Source: JAFDVL01 sp043736395 (GTDB lineage: Bacteria > Acidobacteriota > Blastocatellia > RBC074). From it: a stretch of 43,578 nt of DNA. Positions 32,749 through 43,200 of this stretch are shown here, in pieces. A program made the translations under genes and the position numbers. The DNA lies in NCBI GenBank assembly GCA_043736395.1, contig JAYTCQ010000134.1:1-43578 (forward strand), in the 5' to 3' direction. Every line of letters begins with the position of its first letter. Position 1 is the first letter of the stretch. A model generated the notes under the pieces. It worked only from the letters and a program-made list of their open reading frames with translations, ran no database searches and had not been told where the DNA came from.

Positions 32749-33831
32749 TTATGGGGTAGTTTTTTTGAGAGCGGCTTCGATGAGAATTTTCATTTTCTCA
32801 GCCGAGCGATCTTCAACGCAATGTCCATTGATAAAAATGCTCGGCGTCGAATTAATGCCAATTTGAGTTCCTTCTTTGATGTCGCGATTTACATTTTCGA
32901 GCAGCGTCGGAGATTGCAATGCGAGGTTGAATTTCTTCACATCTAATCCAGCCTGAGCAGCGTATTCACGCAGTTTCGTCGCGCTCAAATCTTTTTGGTT
33001 CGCAAATAAAATTGCCGCGTATTCACGGTACTTGCCTTGCGCTCGTGCGGCTCTCGCGGCGACCGCAGCCCCTAAAGCATTCGCGTGTTTTTTGAGCGGA
33101 AAATCTTTCATCACGATTTTGATTTTATCGGCAAATTCTTGCGTTAAAGACTCCAGAACCGGGTGGGTCAAAGCGCAACTGGGGCATTCAAAATCGGTGA
33201 AGACAATGATCGTCACAGGCGCATCTGGATTTCCAATGATCGGCTGGTCGTCAATCGAAACAGAACTTTTCGGAAGTGATGGAGCTTCAAGAAACGTGGC
33301 TATTTTCGCATTGGCGCGAAGCTTCGCCGCGTACATGTTCTGCGTCCGCAAGCTTTCCTGTTCCTGCAAATAATTGATCAACGAAACTTTAATTTCTTCG
33401 TAATTCCCTTTAATTCGCGACTTATTTTGGTCAAAGTATTTTTTCGCGTCGGCTTCCGTCAAGCGAATAATCTTCGCGTTAATTTCTGTTCGTAATAAAT
33501 TCTGCGCTGTAGTTTTCAAGCGTTCGGCTTCCTGCTGCAACAATGAACTATTGATCAAGACTTCAAGTTCTTCTTTGCGAAGATCATAAATTTGCGACTT
33601 GATTTTGAATTGTTCGGATTCTGCGGAATTCGTCAATAATTGTTGTTGAAGTGCTCCCAGCTTTGGCCCTAAACGCGCGTCTAATTGCTGTTCATTAATT
33701 CTGATTTCATTGATGACTGCAATCACATCAGGAGCAGGCCTGAGTTCGCAGCCGCAATCTTCTTTCGCGGATTGCGCTGAGATTGGAAGCGTAAAGAATA
33801 AGAATAAAATGGTGAGAAAAAATTTCTTCAT
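32749..33831 (-). CDS. DsbA-like thiol oxidoreductase with N-terminal helical region
   Basis: Periplasmic thioredoxin-fold protein, last gene of the cupredoxin operon. It has 360 residues: signal peptide (1-20), a short CGC motif (26-28), and about 150 helical residues that look like the SurA/trigger-factor-type chaperone arm (INEQQLDARLG, EELEVLINSSLLQQEAERLK, LTEADAKKYFDQNK). The DsbA/thioredoxin_4 domain starts near 195 with active site FECPSC (Cys216, Cys219) and cis-proline INSTPSIFING. It follows the SCO gene by 10 bp. In this context it may oxidise or reduce cysteines of the cupredoxin or SCO proteins, an inference from the operon. Confidence 0.88.
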   Translation of the reverse strand: MKKFFLTILFLFFTLPISAQSAKEDCGCELRPAPDVIAVINEIRINEQQLDARLGPKLGALQQQLLTNSAESEQFKIKSQIYDLRKEELEVLINSSLLQQEAERLKTTAQNLLRTEINAKIIRLTEADAKKYFDQNKSRIKGNYEEIKVSLINYLQEQESLRTQNMYAAKLRANAKIATFLEAPSLPKSSVSIDDQPIIGNPDAPVTIIVFTDFECPSCALTHPVLESLTQEFADKIKIVMKDFPLKKHANALGAAVAARAARAQGKYREYAAILFANQKDLSATKLREYAAQAGLDVKKFNLALQSPTLLENVNRDIKEGTQIGINSTPSIFINGHCVEDRSAEKMKILIEAALKKTTP

Positions 33832-33841
33832 TTGTTATCCA

Positions 33842-34969
33842 TCATTTGTCGTTCATCGTGTCCTGAACGATTTTCATGAGGTCTTCGACTTTCGACATCA
33901 CCAACGTTTTTTTCCAAAGCCCTTTCGCCTCATTCCCAACAATTAAAATCGTCGTGTGCGCATCTTTGTTGTCCACGTATTGCCCCAATTTGTACAACGC
34001 CCAATCGGTATTTTTTTTCGTCCCCGTCAAAAAATACCAACCTTCCTGCGCCTTGAATCGTGTCGCGTATTCCTTCAATTTTTCCGGTGTATCCGTTTCA
34101 GGATCAACACTAATCGAAAGGAAAATTACATCTTTAGCGCGTTCGCCAAGCTGCGCCTGAACCTGTGTTTGCAGCTTCGCGATCCGCCGCGACATAGGAG
34201 GACAAACGCTGGTGCAAGTCGTAAAGAACGAATTCGCAATCACAATTTTCCCTTTGAGCAAATCAGAATAAAATTTCATCTTTTGCCCGTCCTGATTGAC
34301 GAGTTCGACATCGGTAAAATATTTCAGCGAAGCATTTTCTGTCGGCTTCGCCGCAGGTTCTTCATGATGATGCACTGGAGCTTCCCCCGCAATTTTATTG
34401 ATATTTTCGACAATTTTCGCGGCATTGCCCAAGCCATCCATCCGCATCCATTGCCCTTGTTTAGCATTGCCAATGATGACCACCGGAGAGTGCTCTTCCT
34501 TACGCGCAGAAAATCCACCGAAAGCTTTTAACGCAGCATCAACTTCAACTTTTTCACCCGTCAGCAAAGTCCATCCCGGCTTTGCGTGAAAACGATTCGC
34601 CCATTCTTTTAATCGCTCCGGCGTATCAATATTCGGGTCAACCGTAATCGAAATTAACGCCACATCGGTGCGTCCATTCAGCTGTTTTTGCACCGCTTGA
34701 AACGTCATCCCAAGCGGAGGGCAAATCGTTGTGCAGGTCGTGAAGATGAAATTAATGGCGACGGTTTTATCTTTGACCAAATCCGCAACCGCGATGCTTT
34801 CGCCTTCCTGATTTAGTAATTTCACATCAGGGATTTTAACGATCAACTCTGGCGCTTTTGTCGGGGGCGCGGAATGATGTTGATGCTCATTTGGAGCCTG
34901 TCCCCAGGCTCCAATCGCGGCACAAGACATTACTGTCATGATAATTATTTTCAGCTTGAAAACATTCAT
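33842..34969 (-). CDS. SCO1/SenC protein with two tandem SCO domains
   Basis: SCO proteins bind copper in the periplasm and deliver it to copper enzymes or act as thiol reductases. This one has 375 residues from ATG 34969 (54 codons of open frame upstream overlap the preceding gene and are not used). Signal peptide 1-24. A His-rich stretch EHQHHS follows. Domain 1 (about 42-195) has CTTIC (Cys79, Cys83) and His160 in EEHSPVVII. A linker with VHHHEE follows. Domain 2 (about 215-372) has CTSVC (Cys252, Cys256) and His338 in DAHTTILIV. Both domains keep the two Cys and the His that bind copper, so both should work. The gap to the preceding gene is only 4 bp. Single-domain SCO is the rule. Confidence 0.92.
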   Translation of the reverse strand: MNVFKLKIIIMTVMSCAAIGAWGQAPNEHQHHSAPPTKAPELIVKIPDVKLLNQEGESIAVADLVKDKTVAINFIFTTCTTICPPLGMTFQAVQKQLNGRTDVALISITVDPNIDTPERLKEWANRFHAKPGWTLLTGEKVEVDAALKAFGGFSARKEEHSPVVIIGNAKQGQWMRMDGLGNAAKIVENINKIAGEAPVHHHEEPAAKPTENASLKYFTDVELVNQDGQKMKFYSDLLKGKIVIANSFFTTCTSVCPPMSRRIAKLQTQVQAQLGERAKDVIFLSISVDPETDTPEKLKEYATRFKAQEGWYFLTGTKKNTDWALYKLGQYVDNKDAHTTILIVGNEAKGLWKKTLVMSKVEDLMKIVQDTMNDK

Positions 34970-34973
34970 AATT

Positions 34974-36791
34974 TTAAGGCCCGGGAGGAAGCGGACACTG
35001 CTTCGCCGATAAGCGTCTGCAATTCGCGCTGGAGGCTCCTCCGCCAATCCCGCCACAGCCTGGCAACGTTCCAGTGGTACTTGGAAAAGGTACAAAGCTG
35101 TCAACATCCGGCCACGGGGCGAGCTTTCCAACTACTGGTGCGCCTGCGCCTCTCCCGCGTGTGTCCAATGGTCCGAATCCGTTCAGCAGGAAATCCATAT
35201 CATCAAAATTGTAAGGCGGCAGCGTTTCTCCAACGTTGCGACCTTCGGGAAAAATGTACTCGCTTAACGGCGAAGTATAGACGCCAAACGGAATCGTAGG
35301 CGTCGCCGTCAATTCGCCATCAATCCATTTTTCGAGATTGGAGCCTGCCACTATCGGCGTAGAAGTAGAGCAACCAAATCTGGTCAAGGGAGTTCTGGTA
35401 GCTGCAAATGAAGGTGCGATCAAGCCCTGAGTAGCCGCGATTGCACGATTCACCGCTAGTATTTCTCGCGGCGGCGGCAACGCATGCGATTTATCGATCC
35501 CGTGCCGAAACCGACTAAGCACCGCCGGATCAGGTGGTACAAACATCAAATACCTTAGCGATTTAGCACCGGTTGTTGCGTTCCGATCAATCGCATAAAT
35601 ATCAATTGTCGCAAACGGGTCTGTACTAAATCCTTCAAATTTCAAACCACGGGGTGAATTTTCCTGTGAGAGCGCTTCGCCCTTATCCACAAACGGCTCT
35701 CCGCCCGTGCCATAAATTGATAAATCAATAGCGATGTAAGAATTCAGTTCGCCAGGCACGGTAAAGATTCCAACCGGGGAAGAAATGGTATGCGCTGAAA
35801 TATAAAAACCTTCCGCATCTTTCGCGAGAGTTCCCGAAAAATTAATGTAATCACCAGCCAGAAATGGCGCCGGCTTCGCGGGATTACAATTTATACAAAC
35901 TCTGGTTTGGAGCCTGTTCGGCAATGCGCGTAACTTACGTCTGGTACTTTCCGATTGCGGAGCATCACAAGTGTTGCAAATCACAAATTGATTAGGCGAT
36001 GCGGGAAACCGATTTATGGCGGGGCAACCGTCTGGATTCGTAGAGCTTGGGATACACATCGGATAGCCTGTTTCAGTGTGGATCGTTGAATTCGTAATAT
36101 CAGCGCTGAACCTTCCGTCCTGTTCCAAGGCGGGATCATCAATATCAATGGCTGACGTTTTCTTTCCATAAATATCCGAAGTAGCGTTGATTTTGACACG
36201 CGAAACGGCTGGCCCGCCACGAATCGTAATCGCATTTCTAAGCGTGATAACACCATCCACTGCGGTTTGAATAATGCCGTTCGAACCGTTCAGCGATTGC
36301 TGAGAAATTGAAACCAATCCCGCAATATATAATCCGCCTTTAATATTTCCAGTGATCGAAACTTCGTACGCGGCGTATGGATGATGCTGCTGTTCTCCCG
36401 TAATATTTTGATTGGGGGGCAAACAATCCGTCAAAGCCAAGCCCGAAGCATTCGTCGTCGCATTGCCCGGATTCGGCACGCAAGTCCCGTCATTATTGCC
36501 CTGAATCGTACCCTTCGAAGCCAAATCAAAAATATCTTTCGGCGTCAAAATCGCAGCTGGAAAATTGATAATGGTATTGCGCGGAATGATGACTTCGATG
36601 CCATTCACAACCATTTTTGCGCTCTGCAACGGGTCAGTCGAAGTTGGATTGTCGAGCGTGAATTTTTCAAGATGCCCCAAAATATCAAAGGGCGTCGGCA
36701 ACGGCGGTGATTGCTGCGCTTTGCTTCTCAGACCTCCGGCAAGCGCGGCAGCGATTAAGACCAGGGCGATGACTATGGCTGTTCGTTTCAT
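34974..36791 (-). CDS. unrecognised secreted protein in the cupredoxin operon
   Basis: It has 605 residues. Signal peptide 1-25. I recognise no family. It is beta-rich with motifs VNGIEVIIPRNTIINFPAAI and EVSITGNIKGGLYIAGLVSI, then IDIDDPALEQDGRFSAD. Two Cys pairs occur: CNTC and CINC, with further single cysteines, so disulfides or a metal site are possible. The second half has Pro-rich stretches and ends with Gly/Cys-rich sequence (PGCGGIGGGAS). The tail FLLNGFGPLDTRG with the NFDDMDFLLNG segment is conserved-looking. It sits between the cytochrome-binding-protein fusion and SCO, 2 and 4 bp from them, so it belongs to the same system. Confidence 0.78.
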   Translation of the reverse strand: MKRTAIVIALVLIAAALAGGLRSKAQQSPPLPTPFDILGHLEKFTLDNPTSTDPLQSAKMVVNGIEVIIPRNTIINFPAAILTPKDIFDLASKGTIQGNNDGTCVPNPGNATTNASGLALTDCLPPNQNITGEQQHHPYAAYEVSITGNIKGGLYIAGLVSISQQSLNGSNGIIQTAVDGVITLRNAITIRGGPAVSRVKINATSDIYGKKTSAIDIDDPALEQDGRFSADITNSTIHTETGYPMCIPSSTNPDGCPAINRFPASPNQFVICNTCDAPQSESTRRKLRALPNRLQTRVCINCNPAKPAPFLAGDYINFSGTLAKDAEGFYISAHTISSPVGIFTVPGELNSYIAIDLSIYGTGGEPFVDKGEALSQENSPRGLKFEGFSTDPFATIDIYAIDRNATTGAKSLRYLMFVPPDPAVLSRFRHGIDKSHALPPPREILAVNRAIAATQGLIAPSFAATRTPLTRFGCSTSTPIVAGSNLEKWIDGELTATPTIPFGVYTSPLSEYIFPEGRNVGETLPPYNFDDMDFLLNGFGPLDTRGRGAGAPVVGKLAPWPDVDSFVPFPSTTGTLPGCGGIGGGASSANCRRLSAKQCPLPPGP

Positions 36792-36793
36792 AA

Positions 36794-38347
36794 CTAACGT
36801 TCTCCTGTTTTGGCTGAAGGTAATTCTCGCGGAATAATTCTTTCCGTCATCATTTGAAAACTTTTGGTGTTTGCATCGCCGCGTACGATGTAAGCGCCGC
36901 GCGCTCCGATGCGTTGATTGATACTAAAAGTGACCGGCGGCAACGATCCGGTTTGAAATTCGCGGAGCCGCTCAATCGCATTGATAAATGCTTCTTGCGT
37001 TAATTGTCGCCCACTTGCTTTCAGGGCTTCGACGACGATTTGCGCTCCAGCGTAGGCAACGGATTTCACGGAAATATTACGCGCTGGCATTGGCATTTTT
37101 TGATTGAAGCTCAGAAATTCCTGACTCAATTTTTGATTTGACGGAGACGCTAATCGTAAGCGTGAAATCAATGATGGAGTCAGATCAAACACGTTGCGTC
37201 CGACCATCGAAGTCATCGAATAAATTTCCGTCTCAGGTTTTAAATCCGTCAACGCGGAAGCGATCTGCGCAAATTCTGTGGCGCCAGTAAACAAAAAAAT
37301 TGCATCAGGTTGCGTTGCCTTCAGTGAGTCGGAAATCTTTGCGAGCGGAGCTGCTCCGCGTTCCCATGATTCCTCGCTCACAATGGTCTGTCCCAGCAAG
37401 GCAGATTGTTTTTTACATCCGGCAACCGCATCCTGATGCAGGGGATTCTGTGAAGATAAAATTGCAATTTTTCCGGCGCGAAGCTGTGGATGACTCGCGT
37501 CAAAATATTCCGACAGAGATCGCGCCTGATCGTAAAATGACGGAATCAGGTAATAAACACGGGCATTGGGGAGCAATGACAAACGCGGGGTCAATGCTAC
37601 CGGGCCAATCGTTGGCGTTTGCGCATTGGCAAAAGTCGCGGCATTTTCATCCGCCGAAATGAAGCTCGCCACATTTGCGAAAACGCTTTCGGACGCTGAT
37701 GGATTCACAATCAAATTTATGCTTCTGCCAAAAATTCCGCCCTTGGAATTCACGATAGCGAAGTAATTTTTCAGCGTCGCTTGAATGTCATCCGTGACAT
37801 CTTTTTGAGCGCTGATTGGTAGCCTGACGCCAATCGAAATTGACGCAGAAGTTGTTCCCGTTTCGACATCTTTGGCAGTGCCTAAAATTTTCAGATACTC
37901 CGTTAACGCTTCGTATTGCGAGGCGCTCATCTGGTACATCGGCATCACTGGATTTAATTTATTTCCTGAAGAATCCACGCCGCGCGTGAGAGCGCGTGAC
38001 AAAGTAGCCGCGTCGTACCCAATTCTTTTTCGATTGGAATAAGAATTCTGATTCGGAGAATTTAAAACATTCCAGGTAATGTTCGGGGCCAGCACACCCC
38101 CTTCTTTATTGCCTTCGCCGCCAATGCCGTGACAATTTGCGCAGGGGAAATTCTGCGCACTCAGCTTCTCTTCCAGATTAGAAACCCGCGCAAAAATTTC
38201 CGCCTGCGAGCCATCATCGCCTTTTCGGTAGATTTGTTTGCCTTGTTGTTGCGCTTCGCCAGAACTGCGGATTCCCCCGAACGCAGCCTGCCCAAAAGCC
38301 ACGAAGCACATCAATTTGACTAAACATTTACAGGACAATGAAAGCAT
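36794..38347 (-). CDS. cytochrome c fused to a Leu/Ile/Val-type periplasmic binding protein
   Basis: It has 517 residues with a signal peptide (1 to about 24). A c-type cytochrome domain (about 30-160) has haem motif CANCH (69-73) and a likely methionine ligand in NPVMPMYQM (134-140). From about 170 a type I periplasmic binding fold begins: ISIGVRLPISAQ, DIQATLKNYFAIVNSKGGI with IFGRSINLIV, GKIAILSSQNPLHQDAV, DAIFLFTG. It ends with ITFSINQRIGARGAYIV, typical of the family. This joins an electron carrier with a ligand sensor. Similar fusions exist in other bacteria but have no known role. It is not coupled to an ABC transporter here. Confidence 0.86.
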   Translation of the reverse strand: MLSLSCKCLVKLMCFVAFGQAAFGGIRSSGEAQQQGKQIYRKGDDGSQAEIFARVSNLEEKLSAQNFPCANCHGIGGEGNKEGGVLAPNITWNVLNSPNQNSYSNRKRIGYDAATLSRALTRGVDSSGNKLNPVMPMYQMSASQYEALTEYLKILGTAKDVETGTTSASISIGVRLPISAQKDVTDDIQATLKNYFAIVNSKGGIFGRSINLIVNPSASESVFANVASFISADENAATFANAQTPTIGPVALTPRLSLLPNARVYYLIPSFYDQARSLSEYFDASHPQLRAGKIAILSSQNPLHQDAVAGCKKQSALLGQTIVSEESWERGAAPLAKISDSLKATQPDAIFLFTGATEFAQIASALTDLKPETEIYSMTSMVGRNVFDLTPSLISRLRLASPSNQKLSQEFLSFNQKMPMPARNISVKSVAYAGAQIVVEALKASGRQLTQEAFINAIERLREFQTGSLPPVTFSINQRIGARGAYIVRGDANTKSFQMMTERIIPRELPSAKTGER

Positions 38348-38352
38348 CTCGA

Positions 38353-40260
38353 TTATTCTTTGATTTCAACTTTGATTGGTTTCTGATCTGCAAACAATGA
38401 TCCGAGCGAAGTCACGCTCACCATCATCAAATAACTTCCGACGTGCGGAAATGTTTGCGTAATTTCATAAATCCCAGGCTCAATCTCGCGCGCCCATTGT
38501 TTCTGCGTCCAGGCTCCTGGCGGTTCTAACAACATGGCGCGAACATCACGCAAACCCGCTACTGGCTGCTTATCTTTGCTATTCGTCAATTTGAAACGAA
38601 GCTTCGCCGCGCTCGCTGTTTTCAGATTTTCATCGGAAAACAAAGGCTCCAGCAGAATTTTTGTTTTCGCTTCGGCTTCACTCGCAGGTGCGTCAACCTT
38701 CAATTTGAAGCAACTCATCAAGCGCGGTTGTTCGGTCAACATCGCAACGTCGTAAGTTCCGCCACGCGAGAACTTCACATTCGTGGCATAAATTCCCGCT
38801 GATTTTTCTTCTAAACTTTCATCTAAAATCATTACCGCCAACGGAAATCTTTTATAGTTATCCAGCGTTCCCGATGACGCCATCAAGCCTTCTGTATAAA
38901 AATGAATGACGCGGTCAGGAGCGTTCGCAATCACGACCGAACTGCCATCCGGTGTCGGTACAATCATCGCCGCGACATTGATTTTATTGGGTTCTGCGCT
39001 CGGAGGCCTCGCTCCAGCCTGAATATTTGTCGAAGAAATTTTCCCTTGTCGCAAGGCGCTTAATTCAAGCAACGAGAATTTTTCTGAACCAAGTCCGCGC
39101 ACATATGCAAAGCGATTTGTGAATGTAATCTGATCAGGATCGCTGACGACCGAACCTTCGCCGATGATCGAATTGGAAGCTGAATCCAGAATATAAACTT
39201 TGCTTTCGATTTGATTTACAGCGACCGCAAAGCGGTTTTCAGGATCAAATTTAATCGCGACAATTCCACGCTTCACCGAAATTGAAGCCGCTGCAATTCC
39301 CGCTTCAGGATCAATTGCCGTGAGTTTCGTACCGTTGATCGAAGCTGCATAAAATCGCTTCGCTTCGGCTCCGTAGGCAATCGCGACAGGCGTCTTGTCC
39401 GTTTTAATCGTCGCGCTTTTATTCAGCAATTTCGCATCAATCAACGTCACCGAATCGTCAGAAGAATTCGTCACGGCCACAAAACGACTGTCGCTAGAAA
39501 CTGCAATTTGATGCAATCCCTGACCAACTTCGACGGCGGCGGCAAGCTTGCGACTTTCGACATCAAGTGCGACAACCTGCGGCAAATTATCCAAGCCAAT
39601 CCACGCATACCGCCCATCCGGTTGCAACGTGATACGGAAAGGTTTGGAGCCTGCGCCCGTGTCAATTGTGTTAGCTAATTTTCGTTTGGCAACATTAACA
39701 ACAGCGATCATCGAACGGTCAGGAATTGTGACGAATAACCATTCCTTGTCATTGCTCAAAACCCAATCTGTGCCTTTGCCCGGCAGCTCAATAATACTTT
39801 CCAGTTTTGTCCGGGAAAACGCAATGAGCGGATTGATAAACGCAATCGTCTTATCATCATTGAGCGTTACGACACGAAAGCCGTTAAGGTCAGCATCCGC
39901 CCGCGTCGCCAATTGCCCTGAAGCAAAACTTTTGATTTTTTCTTTACATTCATCCTCAGTAAGTTTGTTCTCACCTTTGCTAAGCGACATCCAGACCTTC
40001 GGGCGCGCACTTGTTACGGCGTTGCCTGAAGCCGCATCCATGAAGCGAAGTTTGACAGCAACATTCGTCAATGAAGATTGCAGATCACTTTTTGGAGCTT
40101 CATCTTTGCGCACAGAAAATTCGATAGCGATGCCATCTTTTTGCGCACGCTGAACAACTTCAGGACCAGAGTCCGCCGTTTGCGCCGTGCCTGAAAGTGC
40201 AGCGCAAACGATAGAGGCGAGGACTATAATCAATCTGATTGTGAATTTATAAATCGTCAT
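38353..40260 (-). CDS. YVTN/YncE-type beta-propeller protein
   Basis: It has 635 residues. Signal peptide 1 to about 27. An N-terminal beta domain (about 40-110) is FixH/YtkA-like in style: AIEFSVRKDEAP and LRFMDAASGNAVTSARPKVW. A seven-blade-type propeller follows (about 125-460): FINPLIAFSRTK, VTIPDRSMIAVVNVAKRK, DGRYAWIGLDNLPQ, DSRFVAVTNSSDDSVTLIDA. A C-terminal pair of beta domains resembles the first (VAGLRDVRAMLLEPPGAW, then FPHVGSYLMMVS). It carries no haem or copper motif I can see. Its start overlaps the stop of the cupredoxin gene by 4 bp. It may act as the scaffold or electron partner of the complex. Confidence 0.82.
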   Translation of the reverse strand: MTIYKFTIRLIIVLASIVCAALSGTAQTADSGPEVVQRAQKDGIAIEFSVRKDEAPKSDLQSSLTNVAVKLRFMDAASGNAVTSARPKVWMSLSKGENKLTEDECKEKIKSFASGQLATRADADLNGFRVVTLNDDKTIAFINPLIAFSRTKLESIIELPGKGTDWVLSNDKEWLFVTIPDRSMIAVVNVAKRKLANTIDTGAGSKPFRITLQPDGRYAWIGLDNLPQVVALDVESRKLAAAVEVGQGLHQIAVSSDSRFVAVTNSSDDSVTLIDAKLLNKSATIKTDKTPVAIAYGAEAKRFYAASINGTKLTAIDPEAGIAAASISVKRGIVAIKFDPENRFAVAVNQIESKVYILDSASNSIIGEGSVVSDPDQITFTNRFAYVRGLGSEKFSLLELSALRQGKISSTNIQAGARPPSAEPNKINVAAMIVPTPDGSSVVIANAPDRVIHFYTEGLMASSGTLDNYKRFPLAVMILDESLEEKSAGIYATNVKFSRGGTYDVAMLTEQPRLMSCFKLKVDAPASEAEAKTKILLEPLFSDENLKTASAAKLRFKLTNSKDKQPVAGLRDVRAMLLEPPGAWTQKQWAREIEPGIYEITQTFPHVGSYLMMVSVTSLGSLFADQKPIKVEIKE

Positions 40261-43200
40261 TTGATCCGTTTCACAGGCTTGTACTTCGATATTTTCCCAG
40301 CACTCAGATTCGGCTTTTTTGTCACCTCCAATGGCTGCACGTCAAAAATTCCCCACAGCCCTCCGCTAAGATTGAAGCTGTCAATCGTGCGGTACATATA
40401 CTGACCAGGAACATTAAATTTTCCGCCAGCAGTCGTGAGGATATTGAAATGACGCATTGGGCCAATGCCGTTGACAGCGCCGGTAATCACGCCTTCGGGG
40501 ATCGCGCCATTGAGCGGTTTGCCATCGGGGAAGAATTTAGCTTTGTCAATTAGCTTGTAAGAACCCTGGATGTCGTAGTTGTCCCTGCTGCTAACAGTTA
40601 CGGGTTCTCCTATATTCCACGGAGATTCCGGCCACGAATGACCGTAAACAGTGAACGTGTGCTGACGCGGATGACCGGAAGGTTGGACAATTCGGAATCT
40701 CACCGCGTCACCAGCTATCGCGGTAAACATCGGGGTCGCCGGAGGGCCATATCCCAAAACTTTTGATTCGTCAGTACAGATGCCAGCTTTCGGTTTGGAG
40801 CCATCCTGACAGAATTCCCAGTTACTAAAAATTGAAGATTGATCTACTCCGCGAAGCCCTTCAAAAGCCGCGCCGGAACCTACTCCCATTCGCGCCCACA
40901 AAGGTTCAGTGCGATAGTTGAAAGCTTTGCCGCCAGTATCTTCGGAATCTTCTTCGTTACTTAGATTGAAAACCGGGTCGCCGTTTTGTTTGAATGAAAC
41001 ATCGTCCTGATATAACAAAACAAATTCTTTGAACGGCTTGCCACCCGTTAGGATTGTCGCAGAGGCGGCACTCATGACTTCTTTAATGCCATCCGTTGTT
41101 AACACCTTAACCTTGTCTTCCCGTGCCAGATATTTCAGATTTTTATATCTTGCTCGGACGATCGGAGGTAGCTCCTTATCTTCCGAGCTGGGATGCCGCG
41201 CATCTTCCGGTTCGATAATTAAGGCTCCGATTGCGCCGTGCGAACTGTGCTTGATGGGATCGCCCCAATCACTGAGCGAGATTGCGCCAAATTCCATCGG
41301 CGTATGCTCGTATCCAACCTCGTAAGTGAGTTCTCCCTTCTCATCAGATTCATAAAAAAGCTTTCGATCTCCCGCATACCATTTATAAGCTTTCATCTCG
41401 CCCGGAGCGACGGTTGAATCAAAGTTCAATCCTACATTTGAGCCATCGTGAAACAGTGGTTTAAAGGCCAGCAATTGCGGATGCAAGCTCACCCGATTCG
41501 ACATTTTGAATTGATTGAAATTGAAATTTTCAACTATCGCGGGCACCTGATTCCAGCTCCAGCTATTTGGAAAATCAGGGCCGTCTTTGACGTCTGAAGG
41601 TAAATCGTTAGTTAACCTGACCTCGATACATTCACCGGCTCTGGCGCGTAAAATCAACGGCTCAATTTTGCGACGTTCGCGCGTCGTATTTAACTGTCCG
41701 TCGAACTCCACAAGTAAGGTTTCTCCTTCTCCTTCCAGCAGATGCTTCCCGATCTTACTTTCCAGCGTCGTACCTGATAAAAGCTTTCTGACTCTTTTAT
41801 CGTCAGGGTCATATTCATTGGAGACGTTCGCTCGATAGTATTCCGCGCTTTTCACAAAGACGATGGCATTGGGATCCGCCAAACCAAATTTTTCGTTGTA
41901 GGTTAACTGTCCTCCCGGCAATTTTTCGCCCGGCAAAGCGTGAACATCAAAGATTCGTAAGGGCATTTTTTTGGCATCCTCACCATCACAAGGATTCGTC
42001 GGATCATCAACAAATGTGGAACCGGGCGCCAGCGCAGCCTTCGCCCAATCATAGGGAGTTTTATATCGTCGAAAGTCCATGACCTTTTCCCATCTCACGG
42101 GATTCGATGGATAGCCGAACCAATTTGCATCCGGTGTTCTTACGGGAAAGGCGTTATTGTTAGGTAATCTTGCCAGGCCTGTTTGATTGAAATTTTTGTT
42201 AGCGGGGAGCACGCGCAAGATTCCCCATAGGCCATCCCACAAATTATCCACTGTTGAGGACGAATAGAAATGATCAATTGGAATCGGAGAAGTTCCCGGA
42301 TTAATTTGCGCTTCGAAATGTTCAGAAATACCAATGTGTTGTCCGTTCATGTATCCAGACCCATGCGCGTCGGGCTGCGATAACCATTTGACGCCGTGCA
42401 TCGAAAAAATGTGCTGTTCTTCCTGGGCGCCCTGTACCAAACGAATCTGTACCCGATCATTGGCGTAGGCGGTCAACAACGGAGTGCCGGGGTCGCCGGG
42501 TTGCCTGACAGAAGTAGGGATTTCTTCCACTTTCCCAGCCTGTCTAACCTTCAACATTTGAAAGGGTTCACCGCAGGTTTTCCCGTATTTCAAATCTTCG
42601 GTACTTAGTCTTTTGCCTTCACCACAGGTTGGATAAGAATTCTTAAGCGAATCATTTTCCGGTTTGACCTGATGCGTCAGAGAGCTAAAGACATTCGCCA
42701 TATCACCGGGATTACATAGCCGCTGAATACAGGATTCATCACTGGCAGCGCAGCGCGGAACGCCGAGTGAGCGGTCTTTGCCCTGATATTTTTCCATTGG
42801 TTCGATGGTAACTTCCCGGCGACAGGCATCACTAATATCGGCGATAGTTTTTTGCGCCAGAATGTCACCGTCTTTTTTGCCTTTCATATTCGCAATCCGC
42901 AGCGGAATTGGTTCATTGCGATAATTCAGCACTTGCGTTCCAGGGTCTTCAGCGGAGATCGCTTCAGGCTTTGGAATCAAGGCATGTTCGACAGCTCTCG
43001 GTAGATCAGCCGCAATTCGATTCGGCGCGTTGACGGGATTATTACTACTCGTATAAACGATCGCGAAGTCGGCAAACGCCAGATTGTATTCACGAAAACT
43101 TTGTTCATATTCTTCGTCATGTTCTTCTAATTCACTGGGATTATTCGTTGGCTTCGCGCTCTTCGCCTTCGCGGCAACTGTAGACTTGGTCGGTGGCGTT

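Noticed and set aside
34970..35131. 54-codon N-terminal extension of the SCO protein
   Set aside because: It overlaps the end of the 34974-36791 gene; the signal peptide starts at the ATG at 34969.
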